Assembly (NCBI GenBank): GCA_903847605.1
Contig: CAINED010000033.1
Location: 62,001-126,000, forward strand
Origin: an uncultured Hyphomicrobiales bacterium
GTDB taxonomy: Bacteria; Pseudomonadota; Alphaproteobacteria; Rhizobiales; Beijerinckiaceae
DNA: 64,000 bases
Reading direction: 5' to 3'
A program made the position numbers and the translations under genes. Position 1 is the first letter of the stretch; each line of letters begins with the position of its first letter. A model generated the notes under the pieces. That model had not been told where the DNA came from and did not search any database. It saw nothing but the letters and a program-made list of their open reading frames with translations. Positions 31,915-40,581 of this stretch are shown here, piece after piece.

Positions 31915-32706
31915 ATGAAAATCGGTTTCGAAGAAGATGGTCAAAGCCCCTACGACAGTGGCGCGCAACACGCACGCCACGTCACCGAAACGTGGGCTCA
32001 CCAAAACGCATTCTGTCCGAACTGCGGCGCCTCAAGACTCGTCAAACTACCGAACAACTCACCCGTTGCCGACTTTCAATGCTCAACTTGCCAAGAACAA
32101 TTCGAGTTGAAAAGTCACAAAGCAAAAAATGCGAACAGAATTGTGGATGGGGCTTTCGGCACAATGTGCGAGCGCTTGGAATCGCAACAAAATCCCAACC
32201 TGATATTGCTGCAATACAACATAGTTGCAAATGGCGTTGAGAATTTGAAAGTAATACCAAAACAATTTTTCACGCGGCAAATCATCGAAAGGCGAAAGCC
32301 GCTTGCATCAACCGCAAGACGTGCCGGATGGGTCGGTTGCAATATTTTGGTCGGCAAAATTCCGGAAGCAGGCAAGATTCATATTATCAAGAATCGTCTG
32401 ATTGTTGATCGAACCGAAGTCCTCGAACAATGGAAAAAAACGCTGTTCTTGCGGAAAGCCGGTCTGGAAAGCCGTGGCTGGCTGCTCGAAATATTGCGGT
32501 ACGTTGAGCTTATGCCACGGCGTGAATTTACAATTGCGGACATGTACGCGCGTGAACCGGAATTGCAGGCTCTCTATCCAGAAAACCGGTTTGTCAGAGA
32601 GAAGATAAGACAACAACTTCAGGTTTTACGAGATCAAGGATTCGTTGAGTTTCAAGGCGGCGGACGGTACGTGAAAACCATCGCCTCCGATGATAATTAT
32701 GAATAA
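31915..32706 (+). CDS. dpnI: DpnI-type methyl-directed restriction endonuclease
   Basis: A 263-residue homologue of DpnI, which cuts GATC only when the adenine is methylated. The catalytic residues fall at exactly the DpnI positions: Asp53 (PVADF), Glu64 and Lys66 (FELKS). A zinc site is given by CPNC (34-37) and CSTC (56-59). RKPLASTARRAGWVGCNI, LFLRKAGLESRGWLLEIL and REKIRQQLQVLRDQG, in the winged-helix DNA-binding domain that reads the methylated site, follow the known enzyme closely. The gene is AT-rich and bracketed by dispersed repeats, so it is probably acquired. No methyltransferase is needed because the host must simply lack Dam methylation. Confidence 0.95.
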   Translation: MKIGFEEDGQSPYDSGAQHARHVTETWAHQNAFCPNCGASRLVKLPNNSPVADFQCSTCQEQFELKSHKAKNANRIVDGAFGTMCERLESQQNPNLILLQYNIVANGVENLKVIPKQFFTRQIIERRKPLASTARRAGWVGCNILVGKIPEAGKIHIIKNRLIVDRTEVLEQWKKTLFLRKAGLESRGWLLEILRYVELMPRREFTIADMYAREPELQALYPENRFVREKIRQQLQVLRDQGFVEFQGGGRYVKTIASDDNYE

Positions 32707-32903
32707 ATTCCTTTACATCGTGACGCTCATCTGCTAGTTTGCGTAAATTGCTGGGAATGCGCGTGAGTGGCGCTTTTCCCTTAGAGGTTGGCGCGGCCCG
32801 AAGGGCCCCTCATCCGGCCGCCTCCGGCGGCCACCTTCTCCCGCGAGGGGAGAAGGAAAAGTCCCCTCCCCCGGCGGCCAACTGAAATCCGAAGGATAAT
32901 TCC

Positions 32904-33839
32904 ATGACCAGCCATACCGATGGCGCGGACGCCTCGGCGTCTGCGGTTGAGAAACTGTCGCGACTCCCCTCGTCCTTCGAGACGCCGCCTGCGGCGGCTC
33001 CTCAGGATGAGGGGAGTCGGAGGGAAGCCCTCATGCTGAGGAGACCTGCGGAGCAGGTCGTCTCGAAGCAGGAGGGCAGCGACGATCCCTTTTCCGACCT
33101 CTCTCCCCTCCCCGCGCCTGTGAATGGCGGGTGGCGGGCGATGGGGCGTGAGGAGATCGCGCGGCTGCACCGTCTTTATTACGACCCGCGCATCGAGGTG
33201 AAGGAGATCGCCCGCGTCTGGCGCGTCTCGACCTCGACCCTGCTGCGCTGGGTGGACGAGATGGACTGGCCTTCCCGCCGCGAGCTGACGCGGCAGGCCG
33301 CGGCGCAAAGGCTCGCCTTCGGGCGGGAAATCCGGCAAGCCGCGGCCAGCGACGCCGCTTCAGGGGCGGCGGGGCGCGATGCGCAGGACGTGGCGCAGGA
33401 CCGGGACGAGGCTGACAGGCGGGCGCGCGAATGCGATGCGCTGGAGCGCCAATCCCTCGCGGCGCGCGCGACATTCGCGCCGAGGCCGGCCGCCCCGAAT
33501 GTGCCGCAGCGCCTGCCCGAACATTTCGATGCGCAGGCGCCGGTCGACGCCGCCGCGCTGATCGGCGATGTCGAGCGCGCGGTGCGGCGCGAACTCGCGC
33601 TGATCGAGATGCAGATCAACGATCCCACGCCCGGCGCGCGCGAGCGCAATGCGCGGGCGCTGGCGACGCTGGTGCGCGCGCTGAACGGGCTGAAGGATCT
33701 TCGCGGCGCTCAATATGCCGCCATGCCGCACTACGGGCAGGAGGAATTGCGCCCGCCGCGCGACCTCGAGAAACTGCGGCGCGAACTCGAAGAGTCGCTG
33801 AACCGTATCCGGGCTTCGGGCGAAAGCGACGAGGACTGA
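32904..33839 (+). CDS. Helix-turn-helix protein of unknown function containing the palindromic repeat
   Basis: A 311-residue protein. Residues 22-58 are encoded by a palindromic repeat pair ([16 protein letters not shown] and LMLRRPAEQVVSKQEG). Then REEIARLHRLYYDPRIEVKEIARVWRVSTSTLLRWVDEMDWPSRREL gives a helix-turn-helix like those of terminase small subunits or GcrA-like regulators. The rest is helical, with two segments rich in Arg/Glu/Ala (DRDEADRRARECDALERQ) that may form coiled coil. Family not recognised with confidence. The start is uncertain because the N-terminus is the repeat; the conserved part begins at about residue 75. It lies just before a tRNA gene pair. Confidence 0.6.
   Translation: MTSHTDGADASASAVEKLSRLPSSFETPPAAAPQDEGSRREALMLRRPAEQVVSKQEGSDDPFSDLSPLPAPVNGGWRAMGREEIARLHRLYYDPRIEVKEIARVWRVSTSTLLRWVDEMDWPSRRELTRQAAAQRLAFGREIRQAAASDAASGAAGRDAQDVAQDRDEADRRARECDALERQSLAARATFAPRPAAPNVPQRLPEHFDAQAPVDAAALIGDVERAVRRELALIEMQINDPTPGARERNARALATLVRALNGLKDLRGAQYAAMPHYGQEELRPPRDLEKLRRELEESLNRIRASGESDED
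32967..33077 (+). repeat. Palindromic repeat pair inside the coding region at 32.9-33.8 kb
   Basis: Copies at 32967-33015 (CCCCTCGTCCTTCGAGACG to CAGGATGAGGGG) and 33029-33077 (CCCTCATGCTGAGGAG to CGAAGCAGGAGGG), in the opposite order to the pair in uvrB. The frame stays open through both, so the block is translated if the predicted start is right. Confidence 0.85.
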
Positions 33840-33925
33840 ACGGCAAGCCCCGCCGCGCGCCGGCGTGCCGGAAAAAGCGGGACTTTCCACGCGGACCGCC
33901 AATGCTGGGAAAGGCAGGAAATGCC

Positions 33926-34000
33926 TGGCTGGGGCGGGAGGGATCGAACCTCCGAATGCCGGAATCAAAATCCGGTGCCTTACCGCTTGGCGACGCCCCA
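33926..34000 (-). tRNA. tRNA-Gln (anticodon TTG), CCA encoded
   Basis: The acceptor stem pairs TGGGGCG with CGCCCCA. The D-loop reads CAAGCGGTAAGG, the anticodon loop is TTTTGAT with TTG in the reading position, the T-loop has GGTTCGATCC, and a CCA end is encoded. A good promoter lies just upstream on the minus strand. Confidence 0.97.
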
Positions 34001-34012
34001 TCAGGCGCGCGG

Positions 34013-34041
34013 ACCATAGTGAGAGTGATTGCGCATCGCAA
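34013..34041 (-). promoter_or_regulatory. Sigma-70-type promoter of tRNA-Gln
   Basis: TTGCGA, 17 bases, TATGGT on the minus strand, ending 12 bases before the tRNA. The rest of the 299-base gap to tRNA-Pro shows no gene. Confidence 0.7.
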
Positions 34042-34232
34042 CATCAAACCTGCGGCTTTTGCATTCCGAAATGGCGGTGCGGAGGCCGCTATTCCCCGTC
34101 AATTCGGACGCACGGCGCGGCTGTGGGCGCTGGGCTTTCCACGCGCCTTGAGGCGCGATGGACTCCATGGGGCCGATGGCGGGGGCATCTGGAATCCCGG
34201 CGAAAAGGCGCGGCGAACCCCGCCGAAAAGCC

Positions 34233-34261
34233 TTGCCGCCCGGACGGGGCGCGGCTATAAG
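34233..34261 (+). promoter_or_regulatory. Sigma-70-type promoter of tRNA-Pro
   Basis: TTGCCG, 17 bases, TATAAG on the plus strand, about 39 bases before the mature tRNA, leaving room for a short 5' leader removed by RNase P. Confidence 0.7.
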
Positions 34262-34299
34262 CCCGGCTCGCACGACGGTATCCATCCGGTGCGGCATGT

Positions 34300-34376
34300 C
34301 GGAGTGTAGCGCAGCCTGGTAGCGCACCTGCTTCGGGAGCAGGGGGTCGGAGGTTCGAATCCTCTCACTCCGACCA
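34300..34376 (+). tRNA. tRNA-Pro (anticodon CGG), CCA encoded
   Basis: The acceptor stem is CGGAGTG paired with CACTCCG. The anticodon stem CCTGC/GCAGG holds the loop TTCGGGA with CGG in the reading position, and the T-arm has GGTTCGAATCC. The 3' CCA is encoded. All 77 bases are canonical. Confidence 0.97.
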
Positions 34377-34408
34377 TTTTCATCGCAAAAGCGTCACTCG
34401 CCCCGCGA

Positions 34409-35167
34409 CTAGTGCATCACCGAGCCGCCGTCGACGACGACGGTCTGGCCGGTCACGAAGTCGCTGTCGGGCGAGCAGAGATAGAGCAGCGTGCCGGTGA
34501 GGTCGTCCGGCTCCTGGTCGCGCTGGATGGCCCGGGTCTCGTTGATCTTGCTGACGAGCGAGTCTGCCCAGGAACTGTTCTCCTTCACGTTCTCGCTCAT
34601 CGTCAGGCCCGGCGCGATGCAATTGACGCGGATGCCCGCTGCGCCGACTTCGCGCGCCAGCGCGCGCGTGAAGGCCACCATCGCGCCTTTCGAGGTCACG
34701 TAATGCAGCAGCATCGGCGTGCCCTTGTAAACCGTGCCCGAGGCAATGTTGACGATCTTGCCGTAGTTCTGCGCACGCATTTGCGGCGTCGCCGCCTTGC
34801 AGCATTCGAACACGCCGCGAATGTTGACGGCCATCACCCGGTCCCATTCGTCCGAGGAAATCTGTTCGAACGGTTTTAAGGGCAGCTTGCCGAACAGCGC
34901 CGCATTGTTGACGAGAATGTCGAGGGAGCCATAAGCGGAAACGGCTTTCCCGATCATGTCAGCCACCGACCCGGGCGAAGTCACGTCCACAAGGATGCCA
35001 AGAGCTTGCCCGCCATCGGCGTTGATCGCCGCCACGATTGGCTCGGGATTGTCGATATCGGCGACGCACACCCTCGCGCCCTCGCGCGCCAACGCCTTGG
35101 CGTATGTCGCGCCGATCCCCTGCGCGCCCCCCGTGACGATCGCGACCTTGCCCTGCAGACGCGCCAT
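34409..35167 (-). CDS. Short-chain dehydrogenase/reductase
   Basis: A 252-residue classical SDR with the cofactor motif TGGAQGIG, the NNAA motif, Ser of the triad in NIASGTVYKG, and Tyr/Lys in HYVTSKGA. The final VTGQTVVVDGGS is the standard SDR tail. NAD is the more likely cofactor because an Asp (ADIDN) follows strand 2. It is the last gene of the UbiD-Bug-P450 operon, 29 bases after the P450, so it may oxidise an alcohol or diol made there. Substrate not predictable. Confidence 0.85.
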   Translation of the reverse strand: MARLQGKVAIVTGGAQGIGATYAKALAREGARVCVADIDNPEPIVAAINADGGQALGILVDVTSPGSVADMIGKAVSAYGSLDILVNNAALFGKLPLKPFEQISSDEWDRVMAVNIRGVFECCKAATPQMRAQNYGKIVNIASGTVYKGTPMLLHYVTSKGAMVAFTRALAREVGAAGIRVNCIAPGLTMSENVKENSSWADSLVSKINETRAIQRDQEPDDLTGTLLYLCSPDSDFVTGQTVVVDGGSVMH

Positions 35168-35196
35168 GTCTTCCTCCTGAAGTTTGCGTGCCGCTC

Positions 35197-36435
35197 TTAT
35201 CGCGCCGTCACCCTGATGGGAATGCGCCGGTAGCCGCGCACGGTGTTGTTGAAATGCTGCTCGGGCTCATCGGTGAGTTCGAGGCTGCCGGCAACGGCCG
35301 CAAGTTTGGTGAGGATGATCTCGAGTTCGAGCCGCGCCAGCATCTGCCCCACGCAGGCATGGATGCCGAAGCCGAAACCAAGCTGGCCGTTCGTCTTGCG
35401 CGTGATGTCGAACGCGTCGGCATCGGGCCACTGCTTGGCGTCGCGATTGGCCGAGGCCGTGAGCACGAGAAGTTTCTGGGTCTTTTCCATTGATACGCCG
35501 GCAATTTCCACGGGGCGCGTCGTGGTGCGGTAGAACGAATGGAACGTGCCGTCGTAGCGCAGCACTTCCTCGACGGCATTGCGCACGAGGGATGGATCGT
35601 CGCGCAACTTCGCCCACTGGCGCGGATGCCTGGCGAAAATCACGATGGCGTTGCCCAGCGTGAAGACCGTGGTGTCGAGGCCAGCGGACAAAAGCGAGCG
35701 GACGAGAAGCGCGGCTTCTTCTTCGGTGATTTCGCCCTTGTCGACGCCGGCATAGAGGTTGCGCCCCAGTCCGCCTTCGGTGAGGTATTCGCGCTTGCAG
35801 GCATCCGATATCCAGCCGGGGACGGCGGCTGCATTGGCAAGGCTCGTCCTGAAGCGATCGTTCACCGGCCCGAAACCGTTGAACACCATGTCGCCATAGG
35901 GCATCAGATTTTCGCGGCCATCGGGGCGCAAGCCGACGGCGTCGCCGAAAACCTTGGTCGGATAGGCGGCGGCAAGTTCAGGCACCGCATCGCACTCGCC
36001 GAGATCGACGAAGCGGCGCACCATCTCTTCGGCCACCGCTTCGAATTGCGGACGCAACGCGCGCACGGATGCGGGATTGAGAACGCGAACCATCTGCTGG
36101 CGCGTGCGATCATGCTCGGGCGGGTCGACTTCAAGCAAAATACTGGGATGACGCCAGGGCTTTTCGGTGTGGAAATTCGAAAGACCCGCCCCGGCGCTCG
36201 AACAGAAGGTCGCATGGTCGGCCAGCACGTCCTTCACTTCTGCGAAACAGGGCAGCGCATAAACGCCATAGCGGCTCATCCAGACCACGGGACCGAGACG
36301 CCGAAGCTCCGCGTAATGCGGATAAGGATTTGAGAGAACCTCGGTGCTGTAGGGATCGAGGTCCGACACGGGAACGTCGCGCAGAGGCGCATCCATTTGC
36401 GCCTTGCCGGAATGAACCAGTTCGATTTGATCCAT
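35197..36435 (-). CDS. Cytochrome P450, CYP199-like (para-substituted benzoate oxidation)
   Basis: A 412-residue bacterial P450. The I-helix motif is AGLDTT (251-256), ExxR is at 290-293, and the heme-binding loop FGFGIHACVGQ carries the ligand Cys361. It closely follows CYP199A4, which O-demethylates 4-methoxybenzoate. The four residues known to hold the substrate carboxylate in CYP199A4 (Arg92, Ser95, Arg243, Ser247) are matched with a constant shift of three: Arg95 and Ser98 in KPWRHPS, Arg246 and Ser250 in VRSLLS. A benzoate-type substrate is therefore likely. No ferredoxin or reductase gene lies beside it. Confidence 0.9.
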   Translation of the reverse strand: MDQIELVHSGKAQMDAPLRDVPVSDLDPYSTEVLSNPYPHYAELRRLGPVVWMSRYGVYALPCFAEVKDVLADHATFCSSAGAGLSNFHTEKPWRHPSILLEVDPPEHDRTRQQMVRVLNPASVRALRPQFEAVAEEMVRRFVDLGECDAVPELAAAYPTKVFGDAVGLRPDGRENLMPYGDMVFNGFGPVNDRFRTSLANAAAVPGWISDACKREYLTEGGLGRNLYAGVDKGEITEEEAALLVRSLLSAGLDTTVFTLGNAIVIFARHPRQWAKLRDDPSLVRNAVEEVLRYDGTFHSFYRTTTRPVEIAGVSMEKTQKLLVLTASANRDAKQWPDADAFDITRKTNGQLGFGFGIHACVGQMLARLELEIILTKLAAVAGSLELTDEPEQHFNNTVRGYRRIPIRVTAR

Positions 36436-36478
36436 GTTCGCGCTCCAAACTCTCGCAGCGGCCGTGTTGCGCGGCGCT

Positions 36479-37480
36479 TCAGTTGATGCTGATGCCCGTC
36501 GCCAGGATCAAGTCTCGCCATTTGACGATATCCTTCGACAACAGCTTTGTCAGTTCCTCTGGCGAACTCGACACGGGATCCGCGCCGATCTTGATGATCT
36601 GGCCGCGCACCTTGGGGTCGGCGATCATGGCGATCGTCTCGGCGCTCAGCTTGCGGATGATCGCAGGGGGCGTGCCCGCAGGCGCAAAGAGTCCGAACCA
36701 TGCCGACGATGTCACGTCGGGGAAGCCTTGTTCCGCCATCGTGGGAGTCTCCGGCAGCACGGCGGAACGCACGTCGGACATCATCGCGATGGGGCGCAGC
36801 TTGTCGTCGCCGAGATGGCCGGCGACATTGGGGATCAGTTGAAAGCTCGATGGCACAAGGCCCGACACGAGATCGAGCGCCATCTGGCCGGCGTCACGAT
36901 AGGGCAAGTGCCGCATCTCCAGCTTGAAATTGTGGGCGAACAAGGCGCCCGCAAGATGCTGCGACGTGCCGTTACCCACGGATGAATAGGTGATCTCGCC
37001 GGGACGCGCGCGCACGAACTCGATGAATTCCTTCACGCTGCGCACGGGAATCTTGGCGGGATTGACGACCAGAACATTCGGCATCGATGCGACAAGGCCG
37101 ATGGCTTCGAAATCCTTCTCCGCGTTGAACGGAAGATTCTTCATCAGCGTCCTGTTCGCAGCGAGCGGACCCGAGGCGCCCATCAGCAACGTATAACCGT
37201 CGGGTGCAGCCTTGGCGGCTTCATTGCTCCCGACGCTGCCGCCCGCGCCCGCCTTGTTCTCGACGAGAATGCGTTGACCGATGCGAGGCGAAAGCCCTTC
37301 GGCGACAATCCGCGTCAGCACATCGCTTGCGCTGCCGCCGGCGAAGGGAATGATCAGTTTGACGATGCGGTTCGGATAGTCCTGGGCCGTCGCGGTTGCT
37401 GCAAAGTTGCAGGCCAAGGCAGCGACGCCCGCCGCAAGAACAGCGGCGCGCAAAGCACGCGCACGAGAGTGAATCGTCAT
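36479..37480 (-). CDS. Bug/TctC-family tripartite-transporter binding protein 1
   Basis: A 333-residue exported protein. A signal peptide (AAVLAAGVAALACNFAATATAQ) leads to DYPNRIVKLIIPFAGGSASDVLTRIVA, the standard first strand and ligand loop of TctC-type proteins, with VENKAGAGGSVG and PDGYTLLMG. Such proteins bind small carboxylates for a TctAB membrane pair, which is not in the window. It lies between ubiD and the P450, so an aromatic acid is a plausible ligand. Confidence 0.9.
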   Translation of the reverse strand: MTIHSRARALRAAVLAAGVAALACNFAATATAQDYPNRIVKLIIPFAGGSASDVLTRIVAEGLSPRIGQRILVENKAGAGGSVGSNEAAKAAPDGYTLLMGASGPLAANRTLMKNLPFNAEKDFEAIGLVASMPNVLVVNPAKIPVRSVKEFIEFVRARPGEITYSSVGNGTSQHLAGALFAHNFKLEMRHLPYRDAGQMALDLVSGLVPSSFQLIPNVAGHLGDDKLRPIAMMSDVRSAVLPETPTMAEQGFPDVTSSAWFGLFAPAGTPPAIIRKLSAETIAMIADPKVRGQIIKIGADPVSSSPEELTKLLSKDIVKWRDLILATGISIN

Positions 37481-37571
37481 CGAGTTTCCTCCGCAGCCGT
37501 CAGATGGCTTTTTAGATTTGGCGCGAGGCTAGCATGTCCGGCCTCACTTACAATCGGGATCGTCGCCGCGA

Positions 37572-39002
37572 TCACGCCACATGATCGGCAAGACGGGCCG
37601 ACGGATCGATGACCGCGTCGAGATCGAGTTGGTCCTTGCCGGGGATGGCGATGCGCTTGAACTCGGAGTCGCGCAGTGCGATCGGCACCGTCGCGTCGAG
37701 CCCCATCTTCGAGCCGACGCCGTTGCGCGTCGACGGATCCAGCTTGGAGCCTTGCGCCTCGTGCACGAGGACGAGATCCTTCGACGCCTGAAAGCGCGTC
37801 GAAACCGCCCATTCGACTTCCACGGAATTGTGGACATCGACATCCGTGTCCACGACGATGACCTGCTTGATGTCATAATGCGCCGCGAAAGCCGCGAGGA
37901 TCACATTCTTCGGCTCGCCATCGGCGCGCGGCTTCATCTGCACGCAAAGGTGATAACGGCACACGCCGCCCGGCGACAAAGCGACATTCGTCACATTCGG
38001 GAAGTGGCGCTGGATGCTTTCGAGGATCGTCGCCTCGCGCGGAATGCAGCCGAGCAGGAGATGTTCGAGGCTGCCGCCGATGATCGTGTGATAGATCGGA
38101 TCGGGACGATGGGTGATGGCGTCGATCTCGATCACATGGCTTGCCGGGCTCGCACCATAATACTGCGTAAATTCGCCGAACGGCCCTTCCGGCGCGCGCT
38201 GCCCGGCAAGCAGGCGGCCTTCCAGTACAATCTCCGCATGGGCAGGCACGTGTAGGTCGCTCGTCTTGCAGCGCGTCACCTCCAGCGGTTCGCCGATCAA
38301 CGCGCCGGCGATTTCGAGTTCGTCGCAATCCATGGGGGCGATCGCTTGCGACGCGAGTAGTTCCGCCGGACTTGCGCCGATGACGATGGCGCATGAAAGA
38401 TCGTGCCCGGCTTTCTCGGCATTATCCATGAAGGCCATCGTATGACGCGGCAACAGCAGTGCGCCGATGCGGCGCGGCCCGACCACCTGCATGCGCACGA
38501 TGGCGACATTCTGGATGCCGCTTGCAGGGTTGCGAACGATGATCAGTCCCGCGGTGATATAGGGGCCATTGTCGAGTTCGTTATGCACGGGAATGGGAAG
38601 ATCGCGAAGCAGATCGGGCTCGGCGATCATATGCGTCTGGCATGGCGCGTGATCAACCGGCCTGCACGGCAAAGGCTTCGCGGACGCCGCTTTGAAAGCG
38701 TTCACCAGCTTTTCCGGCGCGACGCCGATGGCATCTGCGATCCATTCGCGATGCGAGACGATGCCGGAGACGACGGGCAGCTTGTGTCCGCCGGGTTGCG
38801 GGAAGAAGGTCGCTTTCTTCCCGTCGAGCGTGCTGGCGATGGCGGCGAGCTCGAATGCGAGTTTCACATTCGGCCGTACAATCGCAAGCCGCTCCCGCGC
38901 CTCGAGGTCGGCGAGCCAATCGCGCAAGGTCGCGCCGGGTTTTGCGCGATTGTGTCCCGGGCGGACCGCAACGTCCCCGGCGGTTCCCTCTTGCCTGCCC
39001 AT
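37572..39002 (-). CDS. UbiD-family decarboxylase (prenylated-FMN dependent)
   Basis: A 476-residue UbiD-family protein. Recognisable family blocks are NGPYITAGLIIVRNP, RAPEGPFGEFTQYYG with the conserved Glu of the catalytic E-x-x-x-E region, and MDCDELEIAGALIG. UbiD enzymes decarboxylate aromatic or alpha,beta-unsaturated acids reversibly. The start MGRQEGT follows GGGGAGG; a longer ORF starts 63 bases earlier. It heads a four-gene minus-strand unit. The needed UbiX partner is not in the window. Substrate might be 4-hydroxybenzoate, vanillate or protocatechuate, given the P450. Confidence 0.88.
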   Translation of the reverse strand: MGRQEGTAGDVAVRPGHNRAKPGATLRDWLADLEARERLAIVRPNVKLAFELAAIASTLDGKKATFFPQPGGHKLPVVSGIVSHREWIADAIGVAPEKLVNAFKAASAKPLPCRPVDHAPCQTHMIAEPDLLRDLPIPVHNELDNGPYITAGLIIVRNPASGIQNVAIVRMQVVGPRRIGALLLPRHTMAFMDNAEKAGHDLSCAIVIGASPAELLASQAIAPMDCDELEIAGALIGEPLEVTRCKTSDLHVPAHAEIVLEGRLLAGQRAPEGPFGEFTQYYGASPASHVIEIDAITHRPDPIYHTIIGGSLEHLLLGCIPREATILESIQRHFPNVTNVALSPGGVCRYHLCVQMKPRADGEPKNVILAAFAAHYDIKQVIVVDTDVDVHNSVEVEWAVSTRFQASKDLVLVHEAQGSKLDPSTRNGVGSKMGLDATVPIALRDSEFKRIAIPGKDQLDLDAVIDPSARLADHVA

Positions 39003-39125
39003 GATGCCTCCCCAAGCCAGTCGCTTTAAGGATGCCGCGCCGGCAATCGATCCGCACTCGGACATCCGTTGCAGCAGGTTAGCACAAATGGATCGTCGAC
39101 AGGTCTCACGCCGTTTTTTACGTGC

Positions 39126-39893
39126 TCAAACCCATCCGCCGCTCTGCGCGGCCATCCAAAGCAGACGCAGGCCGAGCAGCGTGAGGCAGATCTGGAAGAT
39201 CAGGCGGAAGCGCTGTTCCGGCACCTTCAGAAGCGCCGCCTCGCCCAGCCAGTTGCCGACAGCGCCGGTCAGGATCATCGCGACCATCAGCGGAAGATAT
39301 GCCCCGATGGCGAGCCCGACGAAGGCGAAGGCGGCGAGTTTCAGCGTATGCGTGAAGCTCATGAGAATGCCGAGCGTCGCGGCGTGATTGTGGCGCGTCG
39401 GCGAGGCCGCTGCGATGAAGGGCGCGATCAGCGTTCCGGTCGCCGAGACGAAGACACCTAAAAATGTCGCGGCGAATCCGACGCCGACGAAGCGCGCGCG
39501 CACGCCGCCGATGCGCCCGAGTTTCGGCATCCAGGTTACCAGCAGGATGAAGACGCCGAGGATGAGTTGCAGCCAGTCCATCGGCAGCGCCACGAAGACC
39601 TTTGCGCCGATCAGCGCCCCCACAGTCGCCCCGACGACGAAGGGCGCAACCGTTTCCCACACCACATGCTTGCGCATGACGAGCGTGCGGCTGAGCCCCT
39701 GTCCGAGTTGCACCACCGTATGCACGGGAATGAGGACTTCGGGCCGCACGACATTGGCCATGATGGCGAGCAGGATCAGCCCGCCCGCCGCGCCGGTCAG
39801 CGTCCCGAGCAGGGCCGTAGCGAAGGAAGCGAAGCACAGGCCGAGGAAGAGAAGCGGGCCGACATCGGGCGCGCTCAGGAAAGAAAGGTCCAT
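39126..39893 (-). CDS. TauE/SafE (TSUP) family anion exporter
   Basis: A 255-residue membrane protein with about eight helices in two halves. Family features are GTLTGAAGGLILLAIMANVV, ALIGAKVFVALP and the second-half FLGVFVSATGTLIAPF. The substrate may be sulfite, sulfoacetate or another small anion. Several in-frame ATGs extend the reading frame upstream by up to 76 residues, but that part is low quality and divergent from the next gene, so I start at MDLSFLSAP. No sulfur genes adjoin it. Confidence 0.8.
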   Translation of the reverse strand: MDLSFLSAPDVGPLLFLGLCFASFATALLGTLTGAAGGLILLAIMANVVRPEVLIPVHTVVQLGQGLSRTLVMRKHVVWETVAPFVVGATVGALIGAKVFVALPMDWLQLILGVFILLVTWMPKLGRIGGVRARFVGVGFAATFLGVFVSATGTLIAPFIAAASPTRHNHAATLGILMSFTHTLKLAAFAFVGLAIGAYLPLMVAMILTGAVGNWLGEAALLKVPEQRFRLIFQICLTLLGLRLLWMAAQSGGWV

Positions 39894-40153
39894 GACAATC
39901 TGTGGCGGGAAGCGAGTGGCGGGCGTTGTCCGGCGCATCCCCCCGAATGCTGCGGACCTGATCGCCGCGGACCCTAGAGAGCCCCGATGCGGCCCGCAAC
40001 TGTTCAAGCGAGGGAACGCCCATGCAGAAATGCTTGGCTGGAAAAGATCGGCGAGCTTGGCCTGCGGCGCAGCGCCGCCGTTTCCTCGCGCGGCTTGACG
40101 GCAGCGGTTCTTCCCCGTCATGTCCGCACATGCAGCGCGCGCGACCCTTCCGG

Positions 40154-40525
40154 ATGAGCATCTGGCGGCTGGGGCTTCTGGTCCTCGGCTGGTATGCGCT
40201 TATCCTGCAGGCGCTGATAGGCGGACAGCTTGCGGCGCGCGCCGCATTCGATCCCCCTGGTATCTCCGCGCTGTGCAGCGAAGGCGCACAGGCGCTGCAT
40301 GGCGCGCCGGGCCAGCCGCAGCATTCTTCCGGCGCCTGCGAATGCATCGCGCATTGCTCGAACATTTCAGCCGGCGCCCCGCCGCGCGTTGCGGCAGCGC
40401 TTCAAGTCTCGCGTGGTTACGCACTCGAAAAGCCGCGCGCCGCAAATGCTCTTTTCATTCCTTCCATTGTTCATACCGGCGCGCCTCCGCGCGGCCCGCC
40501 CTCTGTCGCAGCTTTCTTCGCCTGA
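40154..40525 (+). CDS. Small membrane/exported protein, DUF2946-like, probably copper-related
   Basis: A 123-residue protein with an N-terminal hydrophobic segment (LGLLVLGWYALILQALIGGQL). The outside part has ALCSEGAQALHG, then GACECIAHCSNI, then the ending GAPPRGPP, a set of Cys/His residues and a Pro-rich tail like DUF2946 proteins found beside copper genes. It precedes the YcnI-PCuAC gene by 56 bases and is probably cotranscribed with it. Starts at 40022 (with GAGGG ahead) and 40130 are possible; I chose the one that leads straight into the helix. Confidence 0.6.
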   Translation: MSIWRLGLLVLGWYALILQALIGGQLAARAAFDPPGISALCSEGAQALHGAPGQPQHSSGACECIAHCSNISAGAPPRVAAALQVSRGYALEKPRAANALFIPSIVHTGAPPRGPPSVAAFFA

Positions 40526-40581
40526 ACAAAGCTGCCCGCATCCTCGCGGGCAAATCCCATTCGAACGACAGGACCAACATC

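Noticed and set aside
39118-40365. Long minus-strand reading frame overlapping the TauE/SafE gene in another frame
   Set aside because: It is Arg/Pro-rich with no domain and overlaps a clear eight-helix transporter; high-GC shadow frame.
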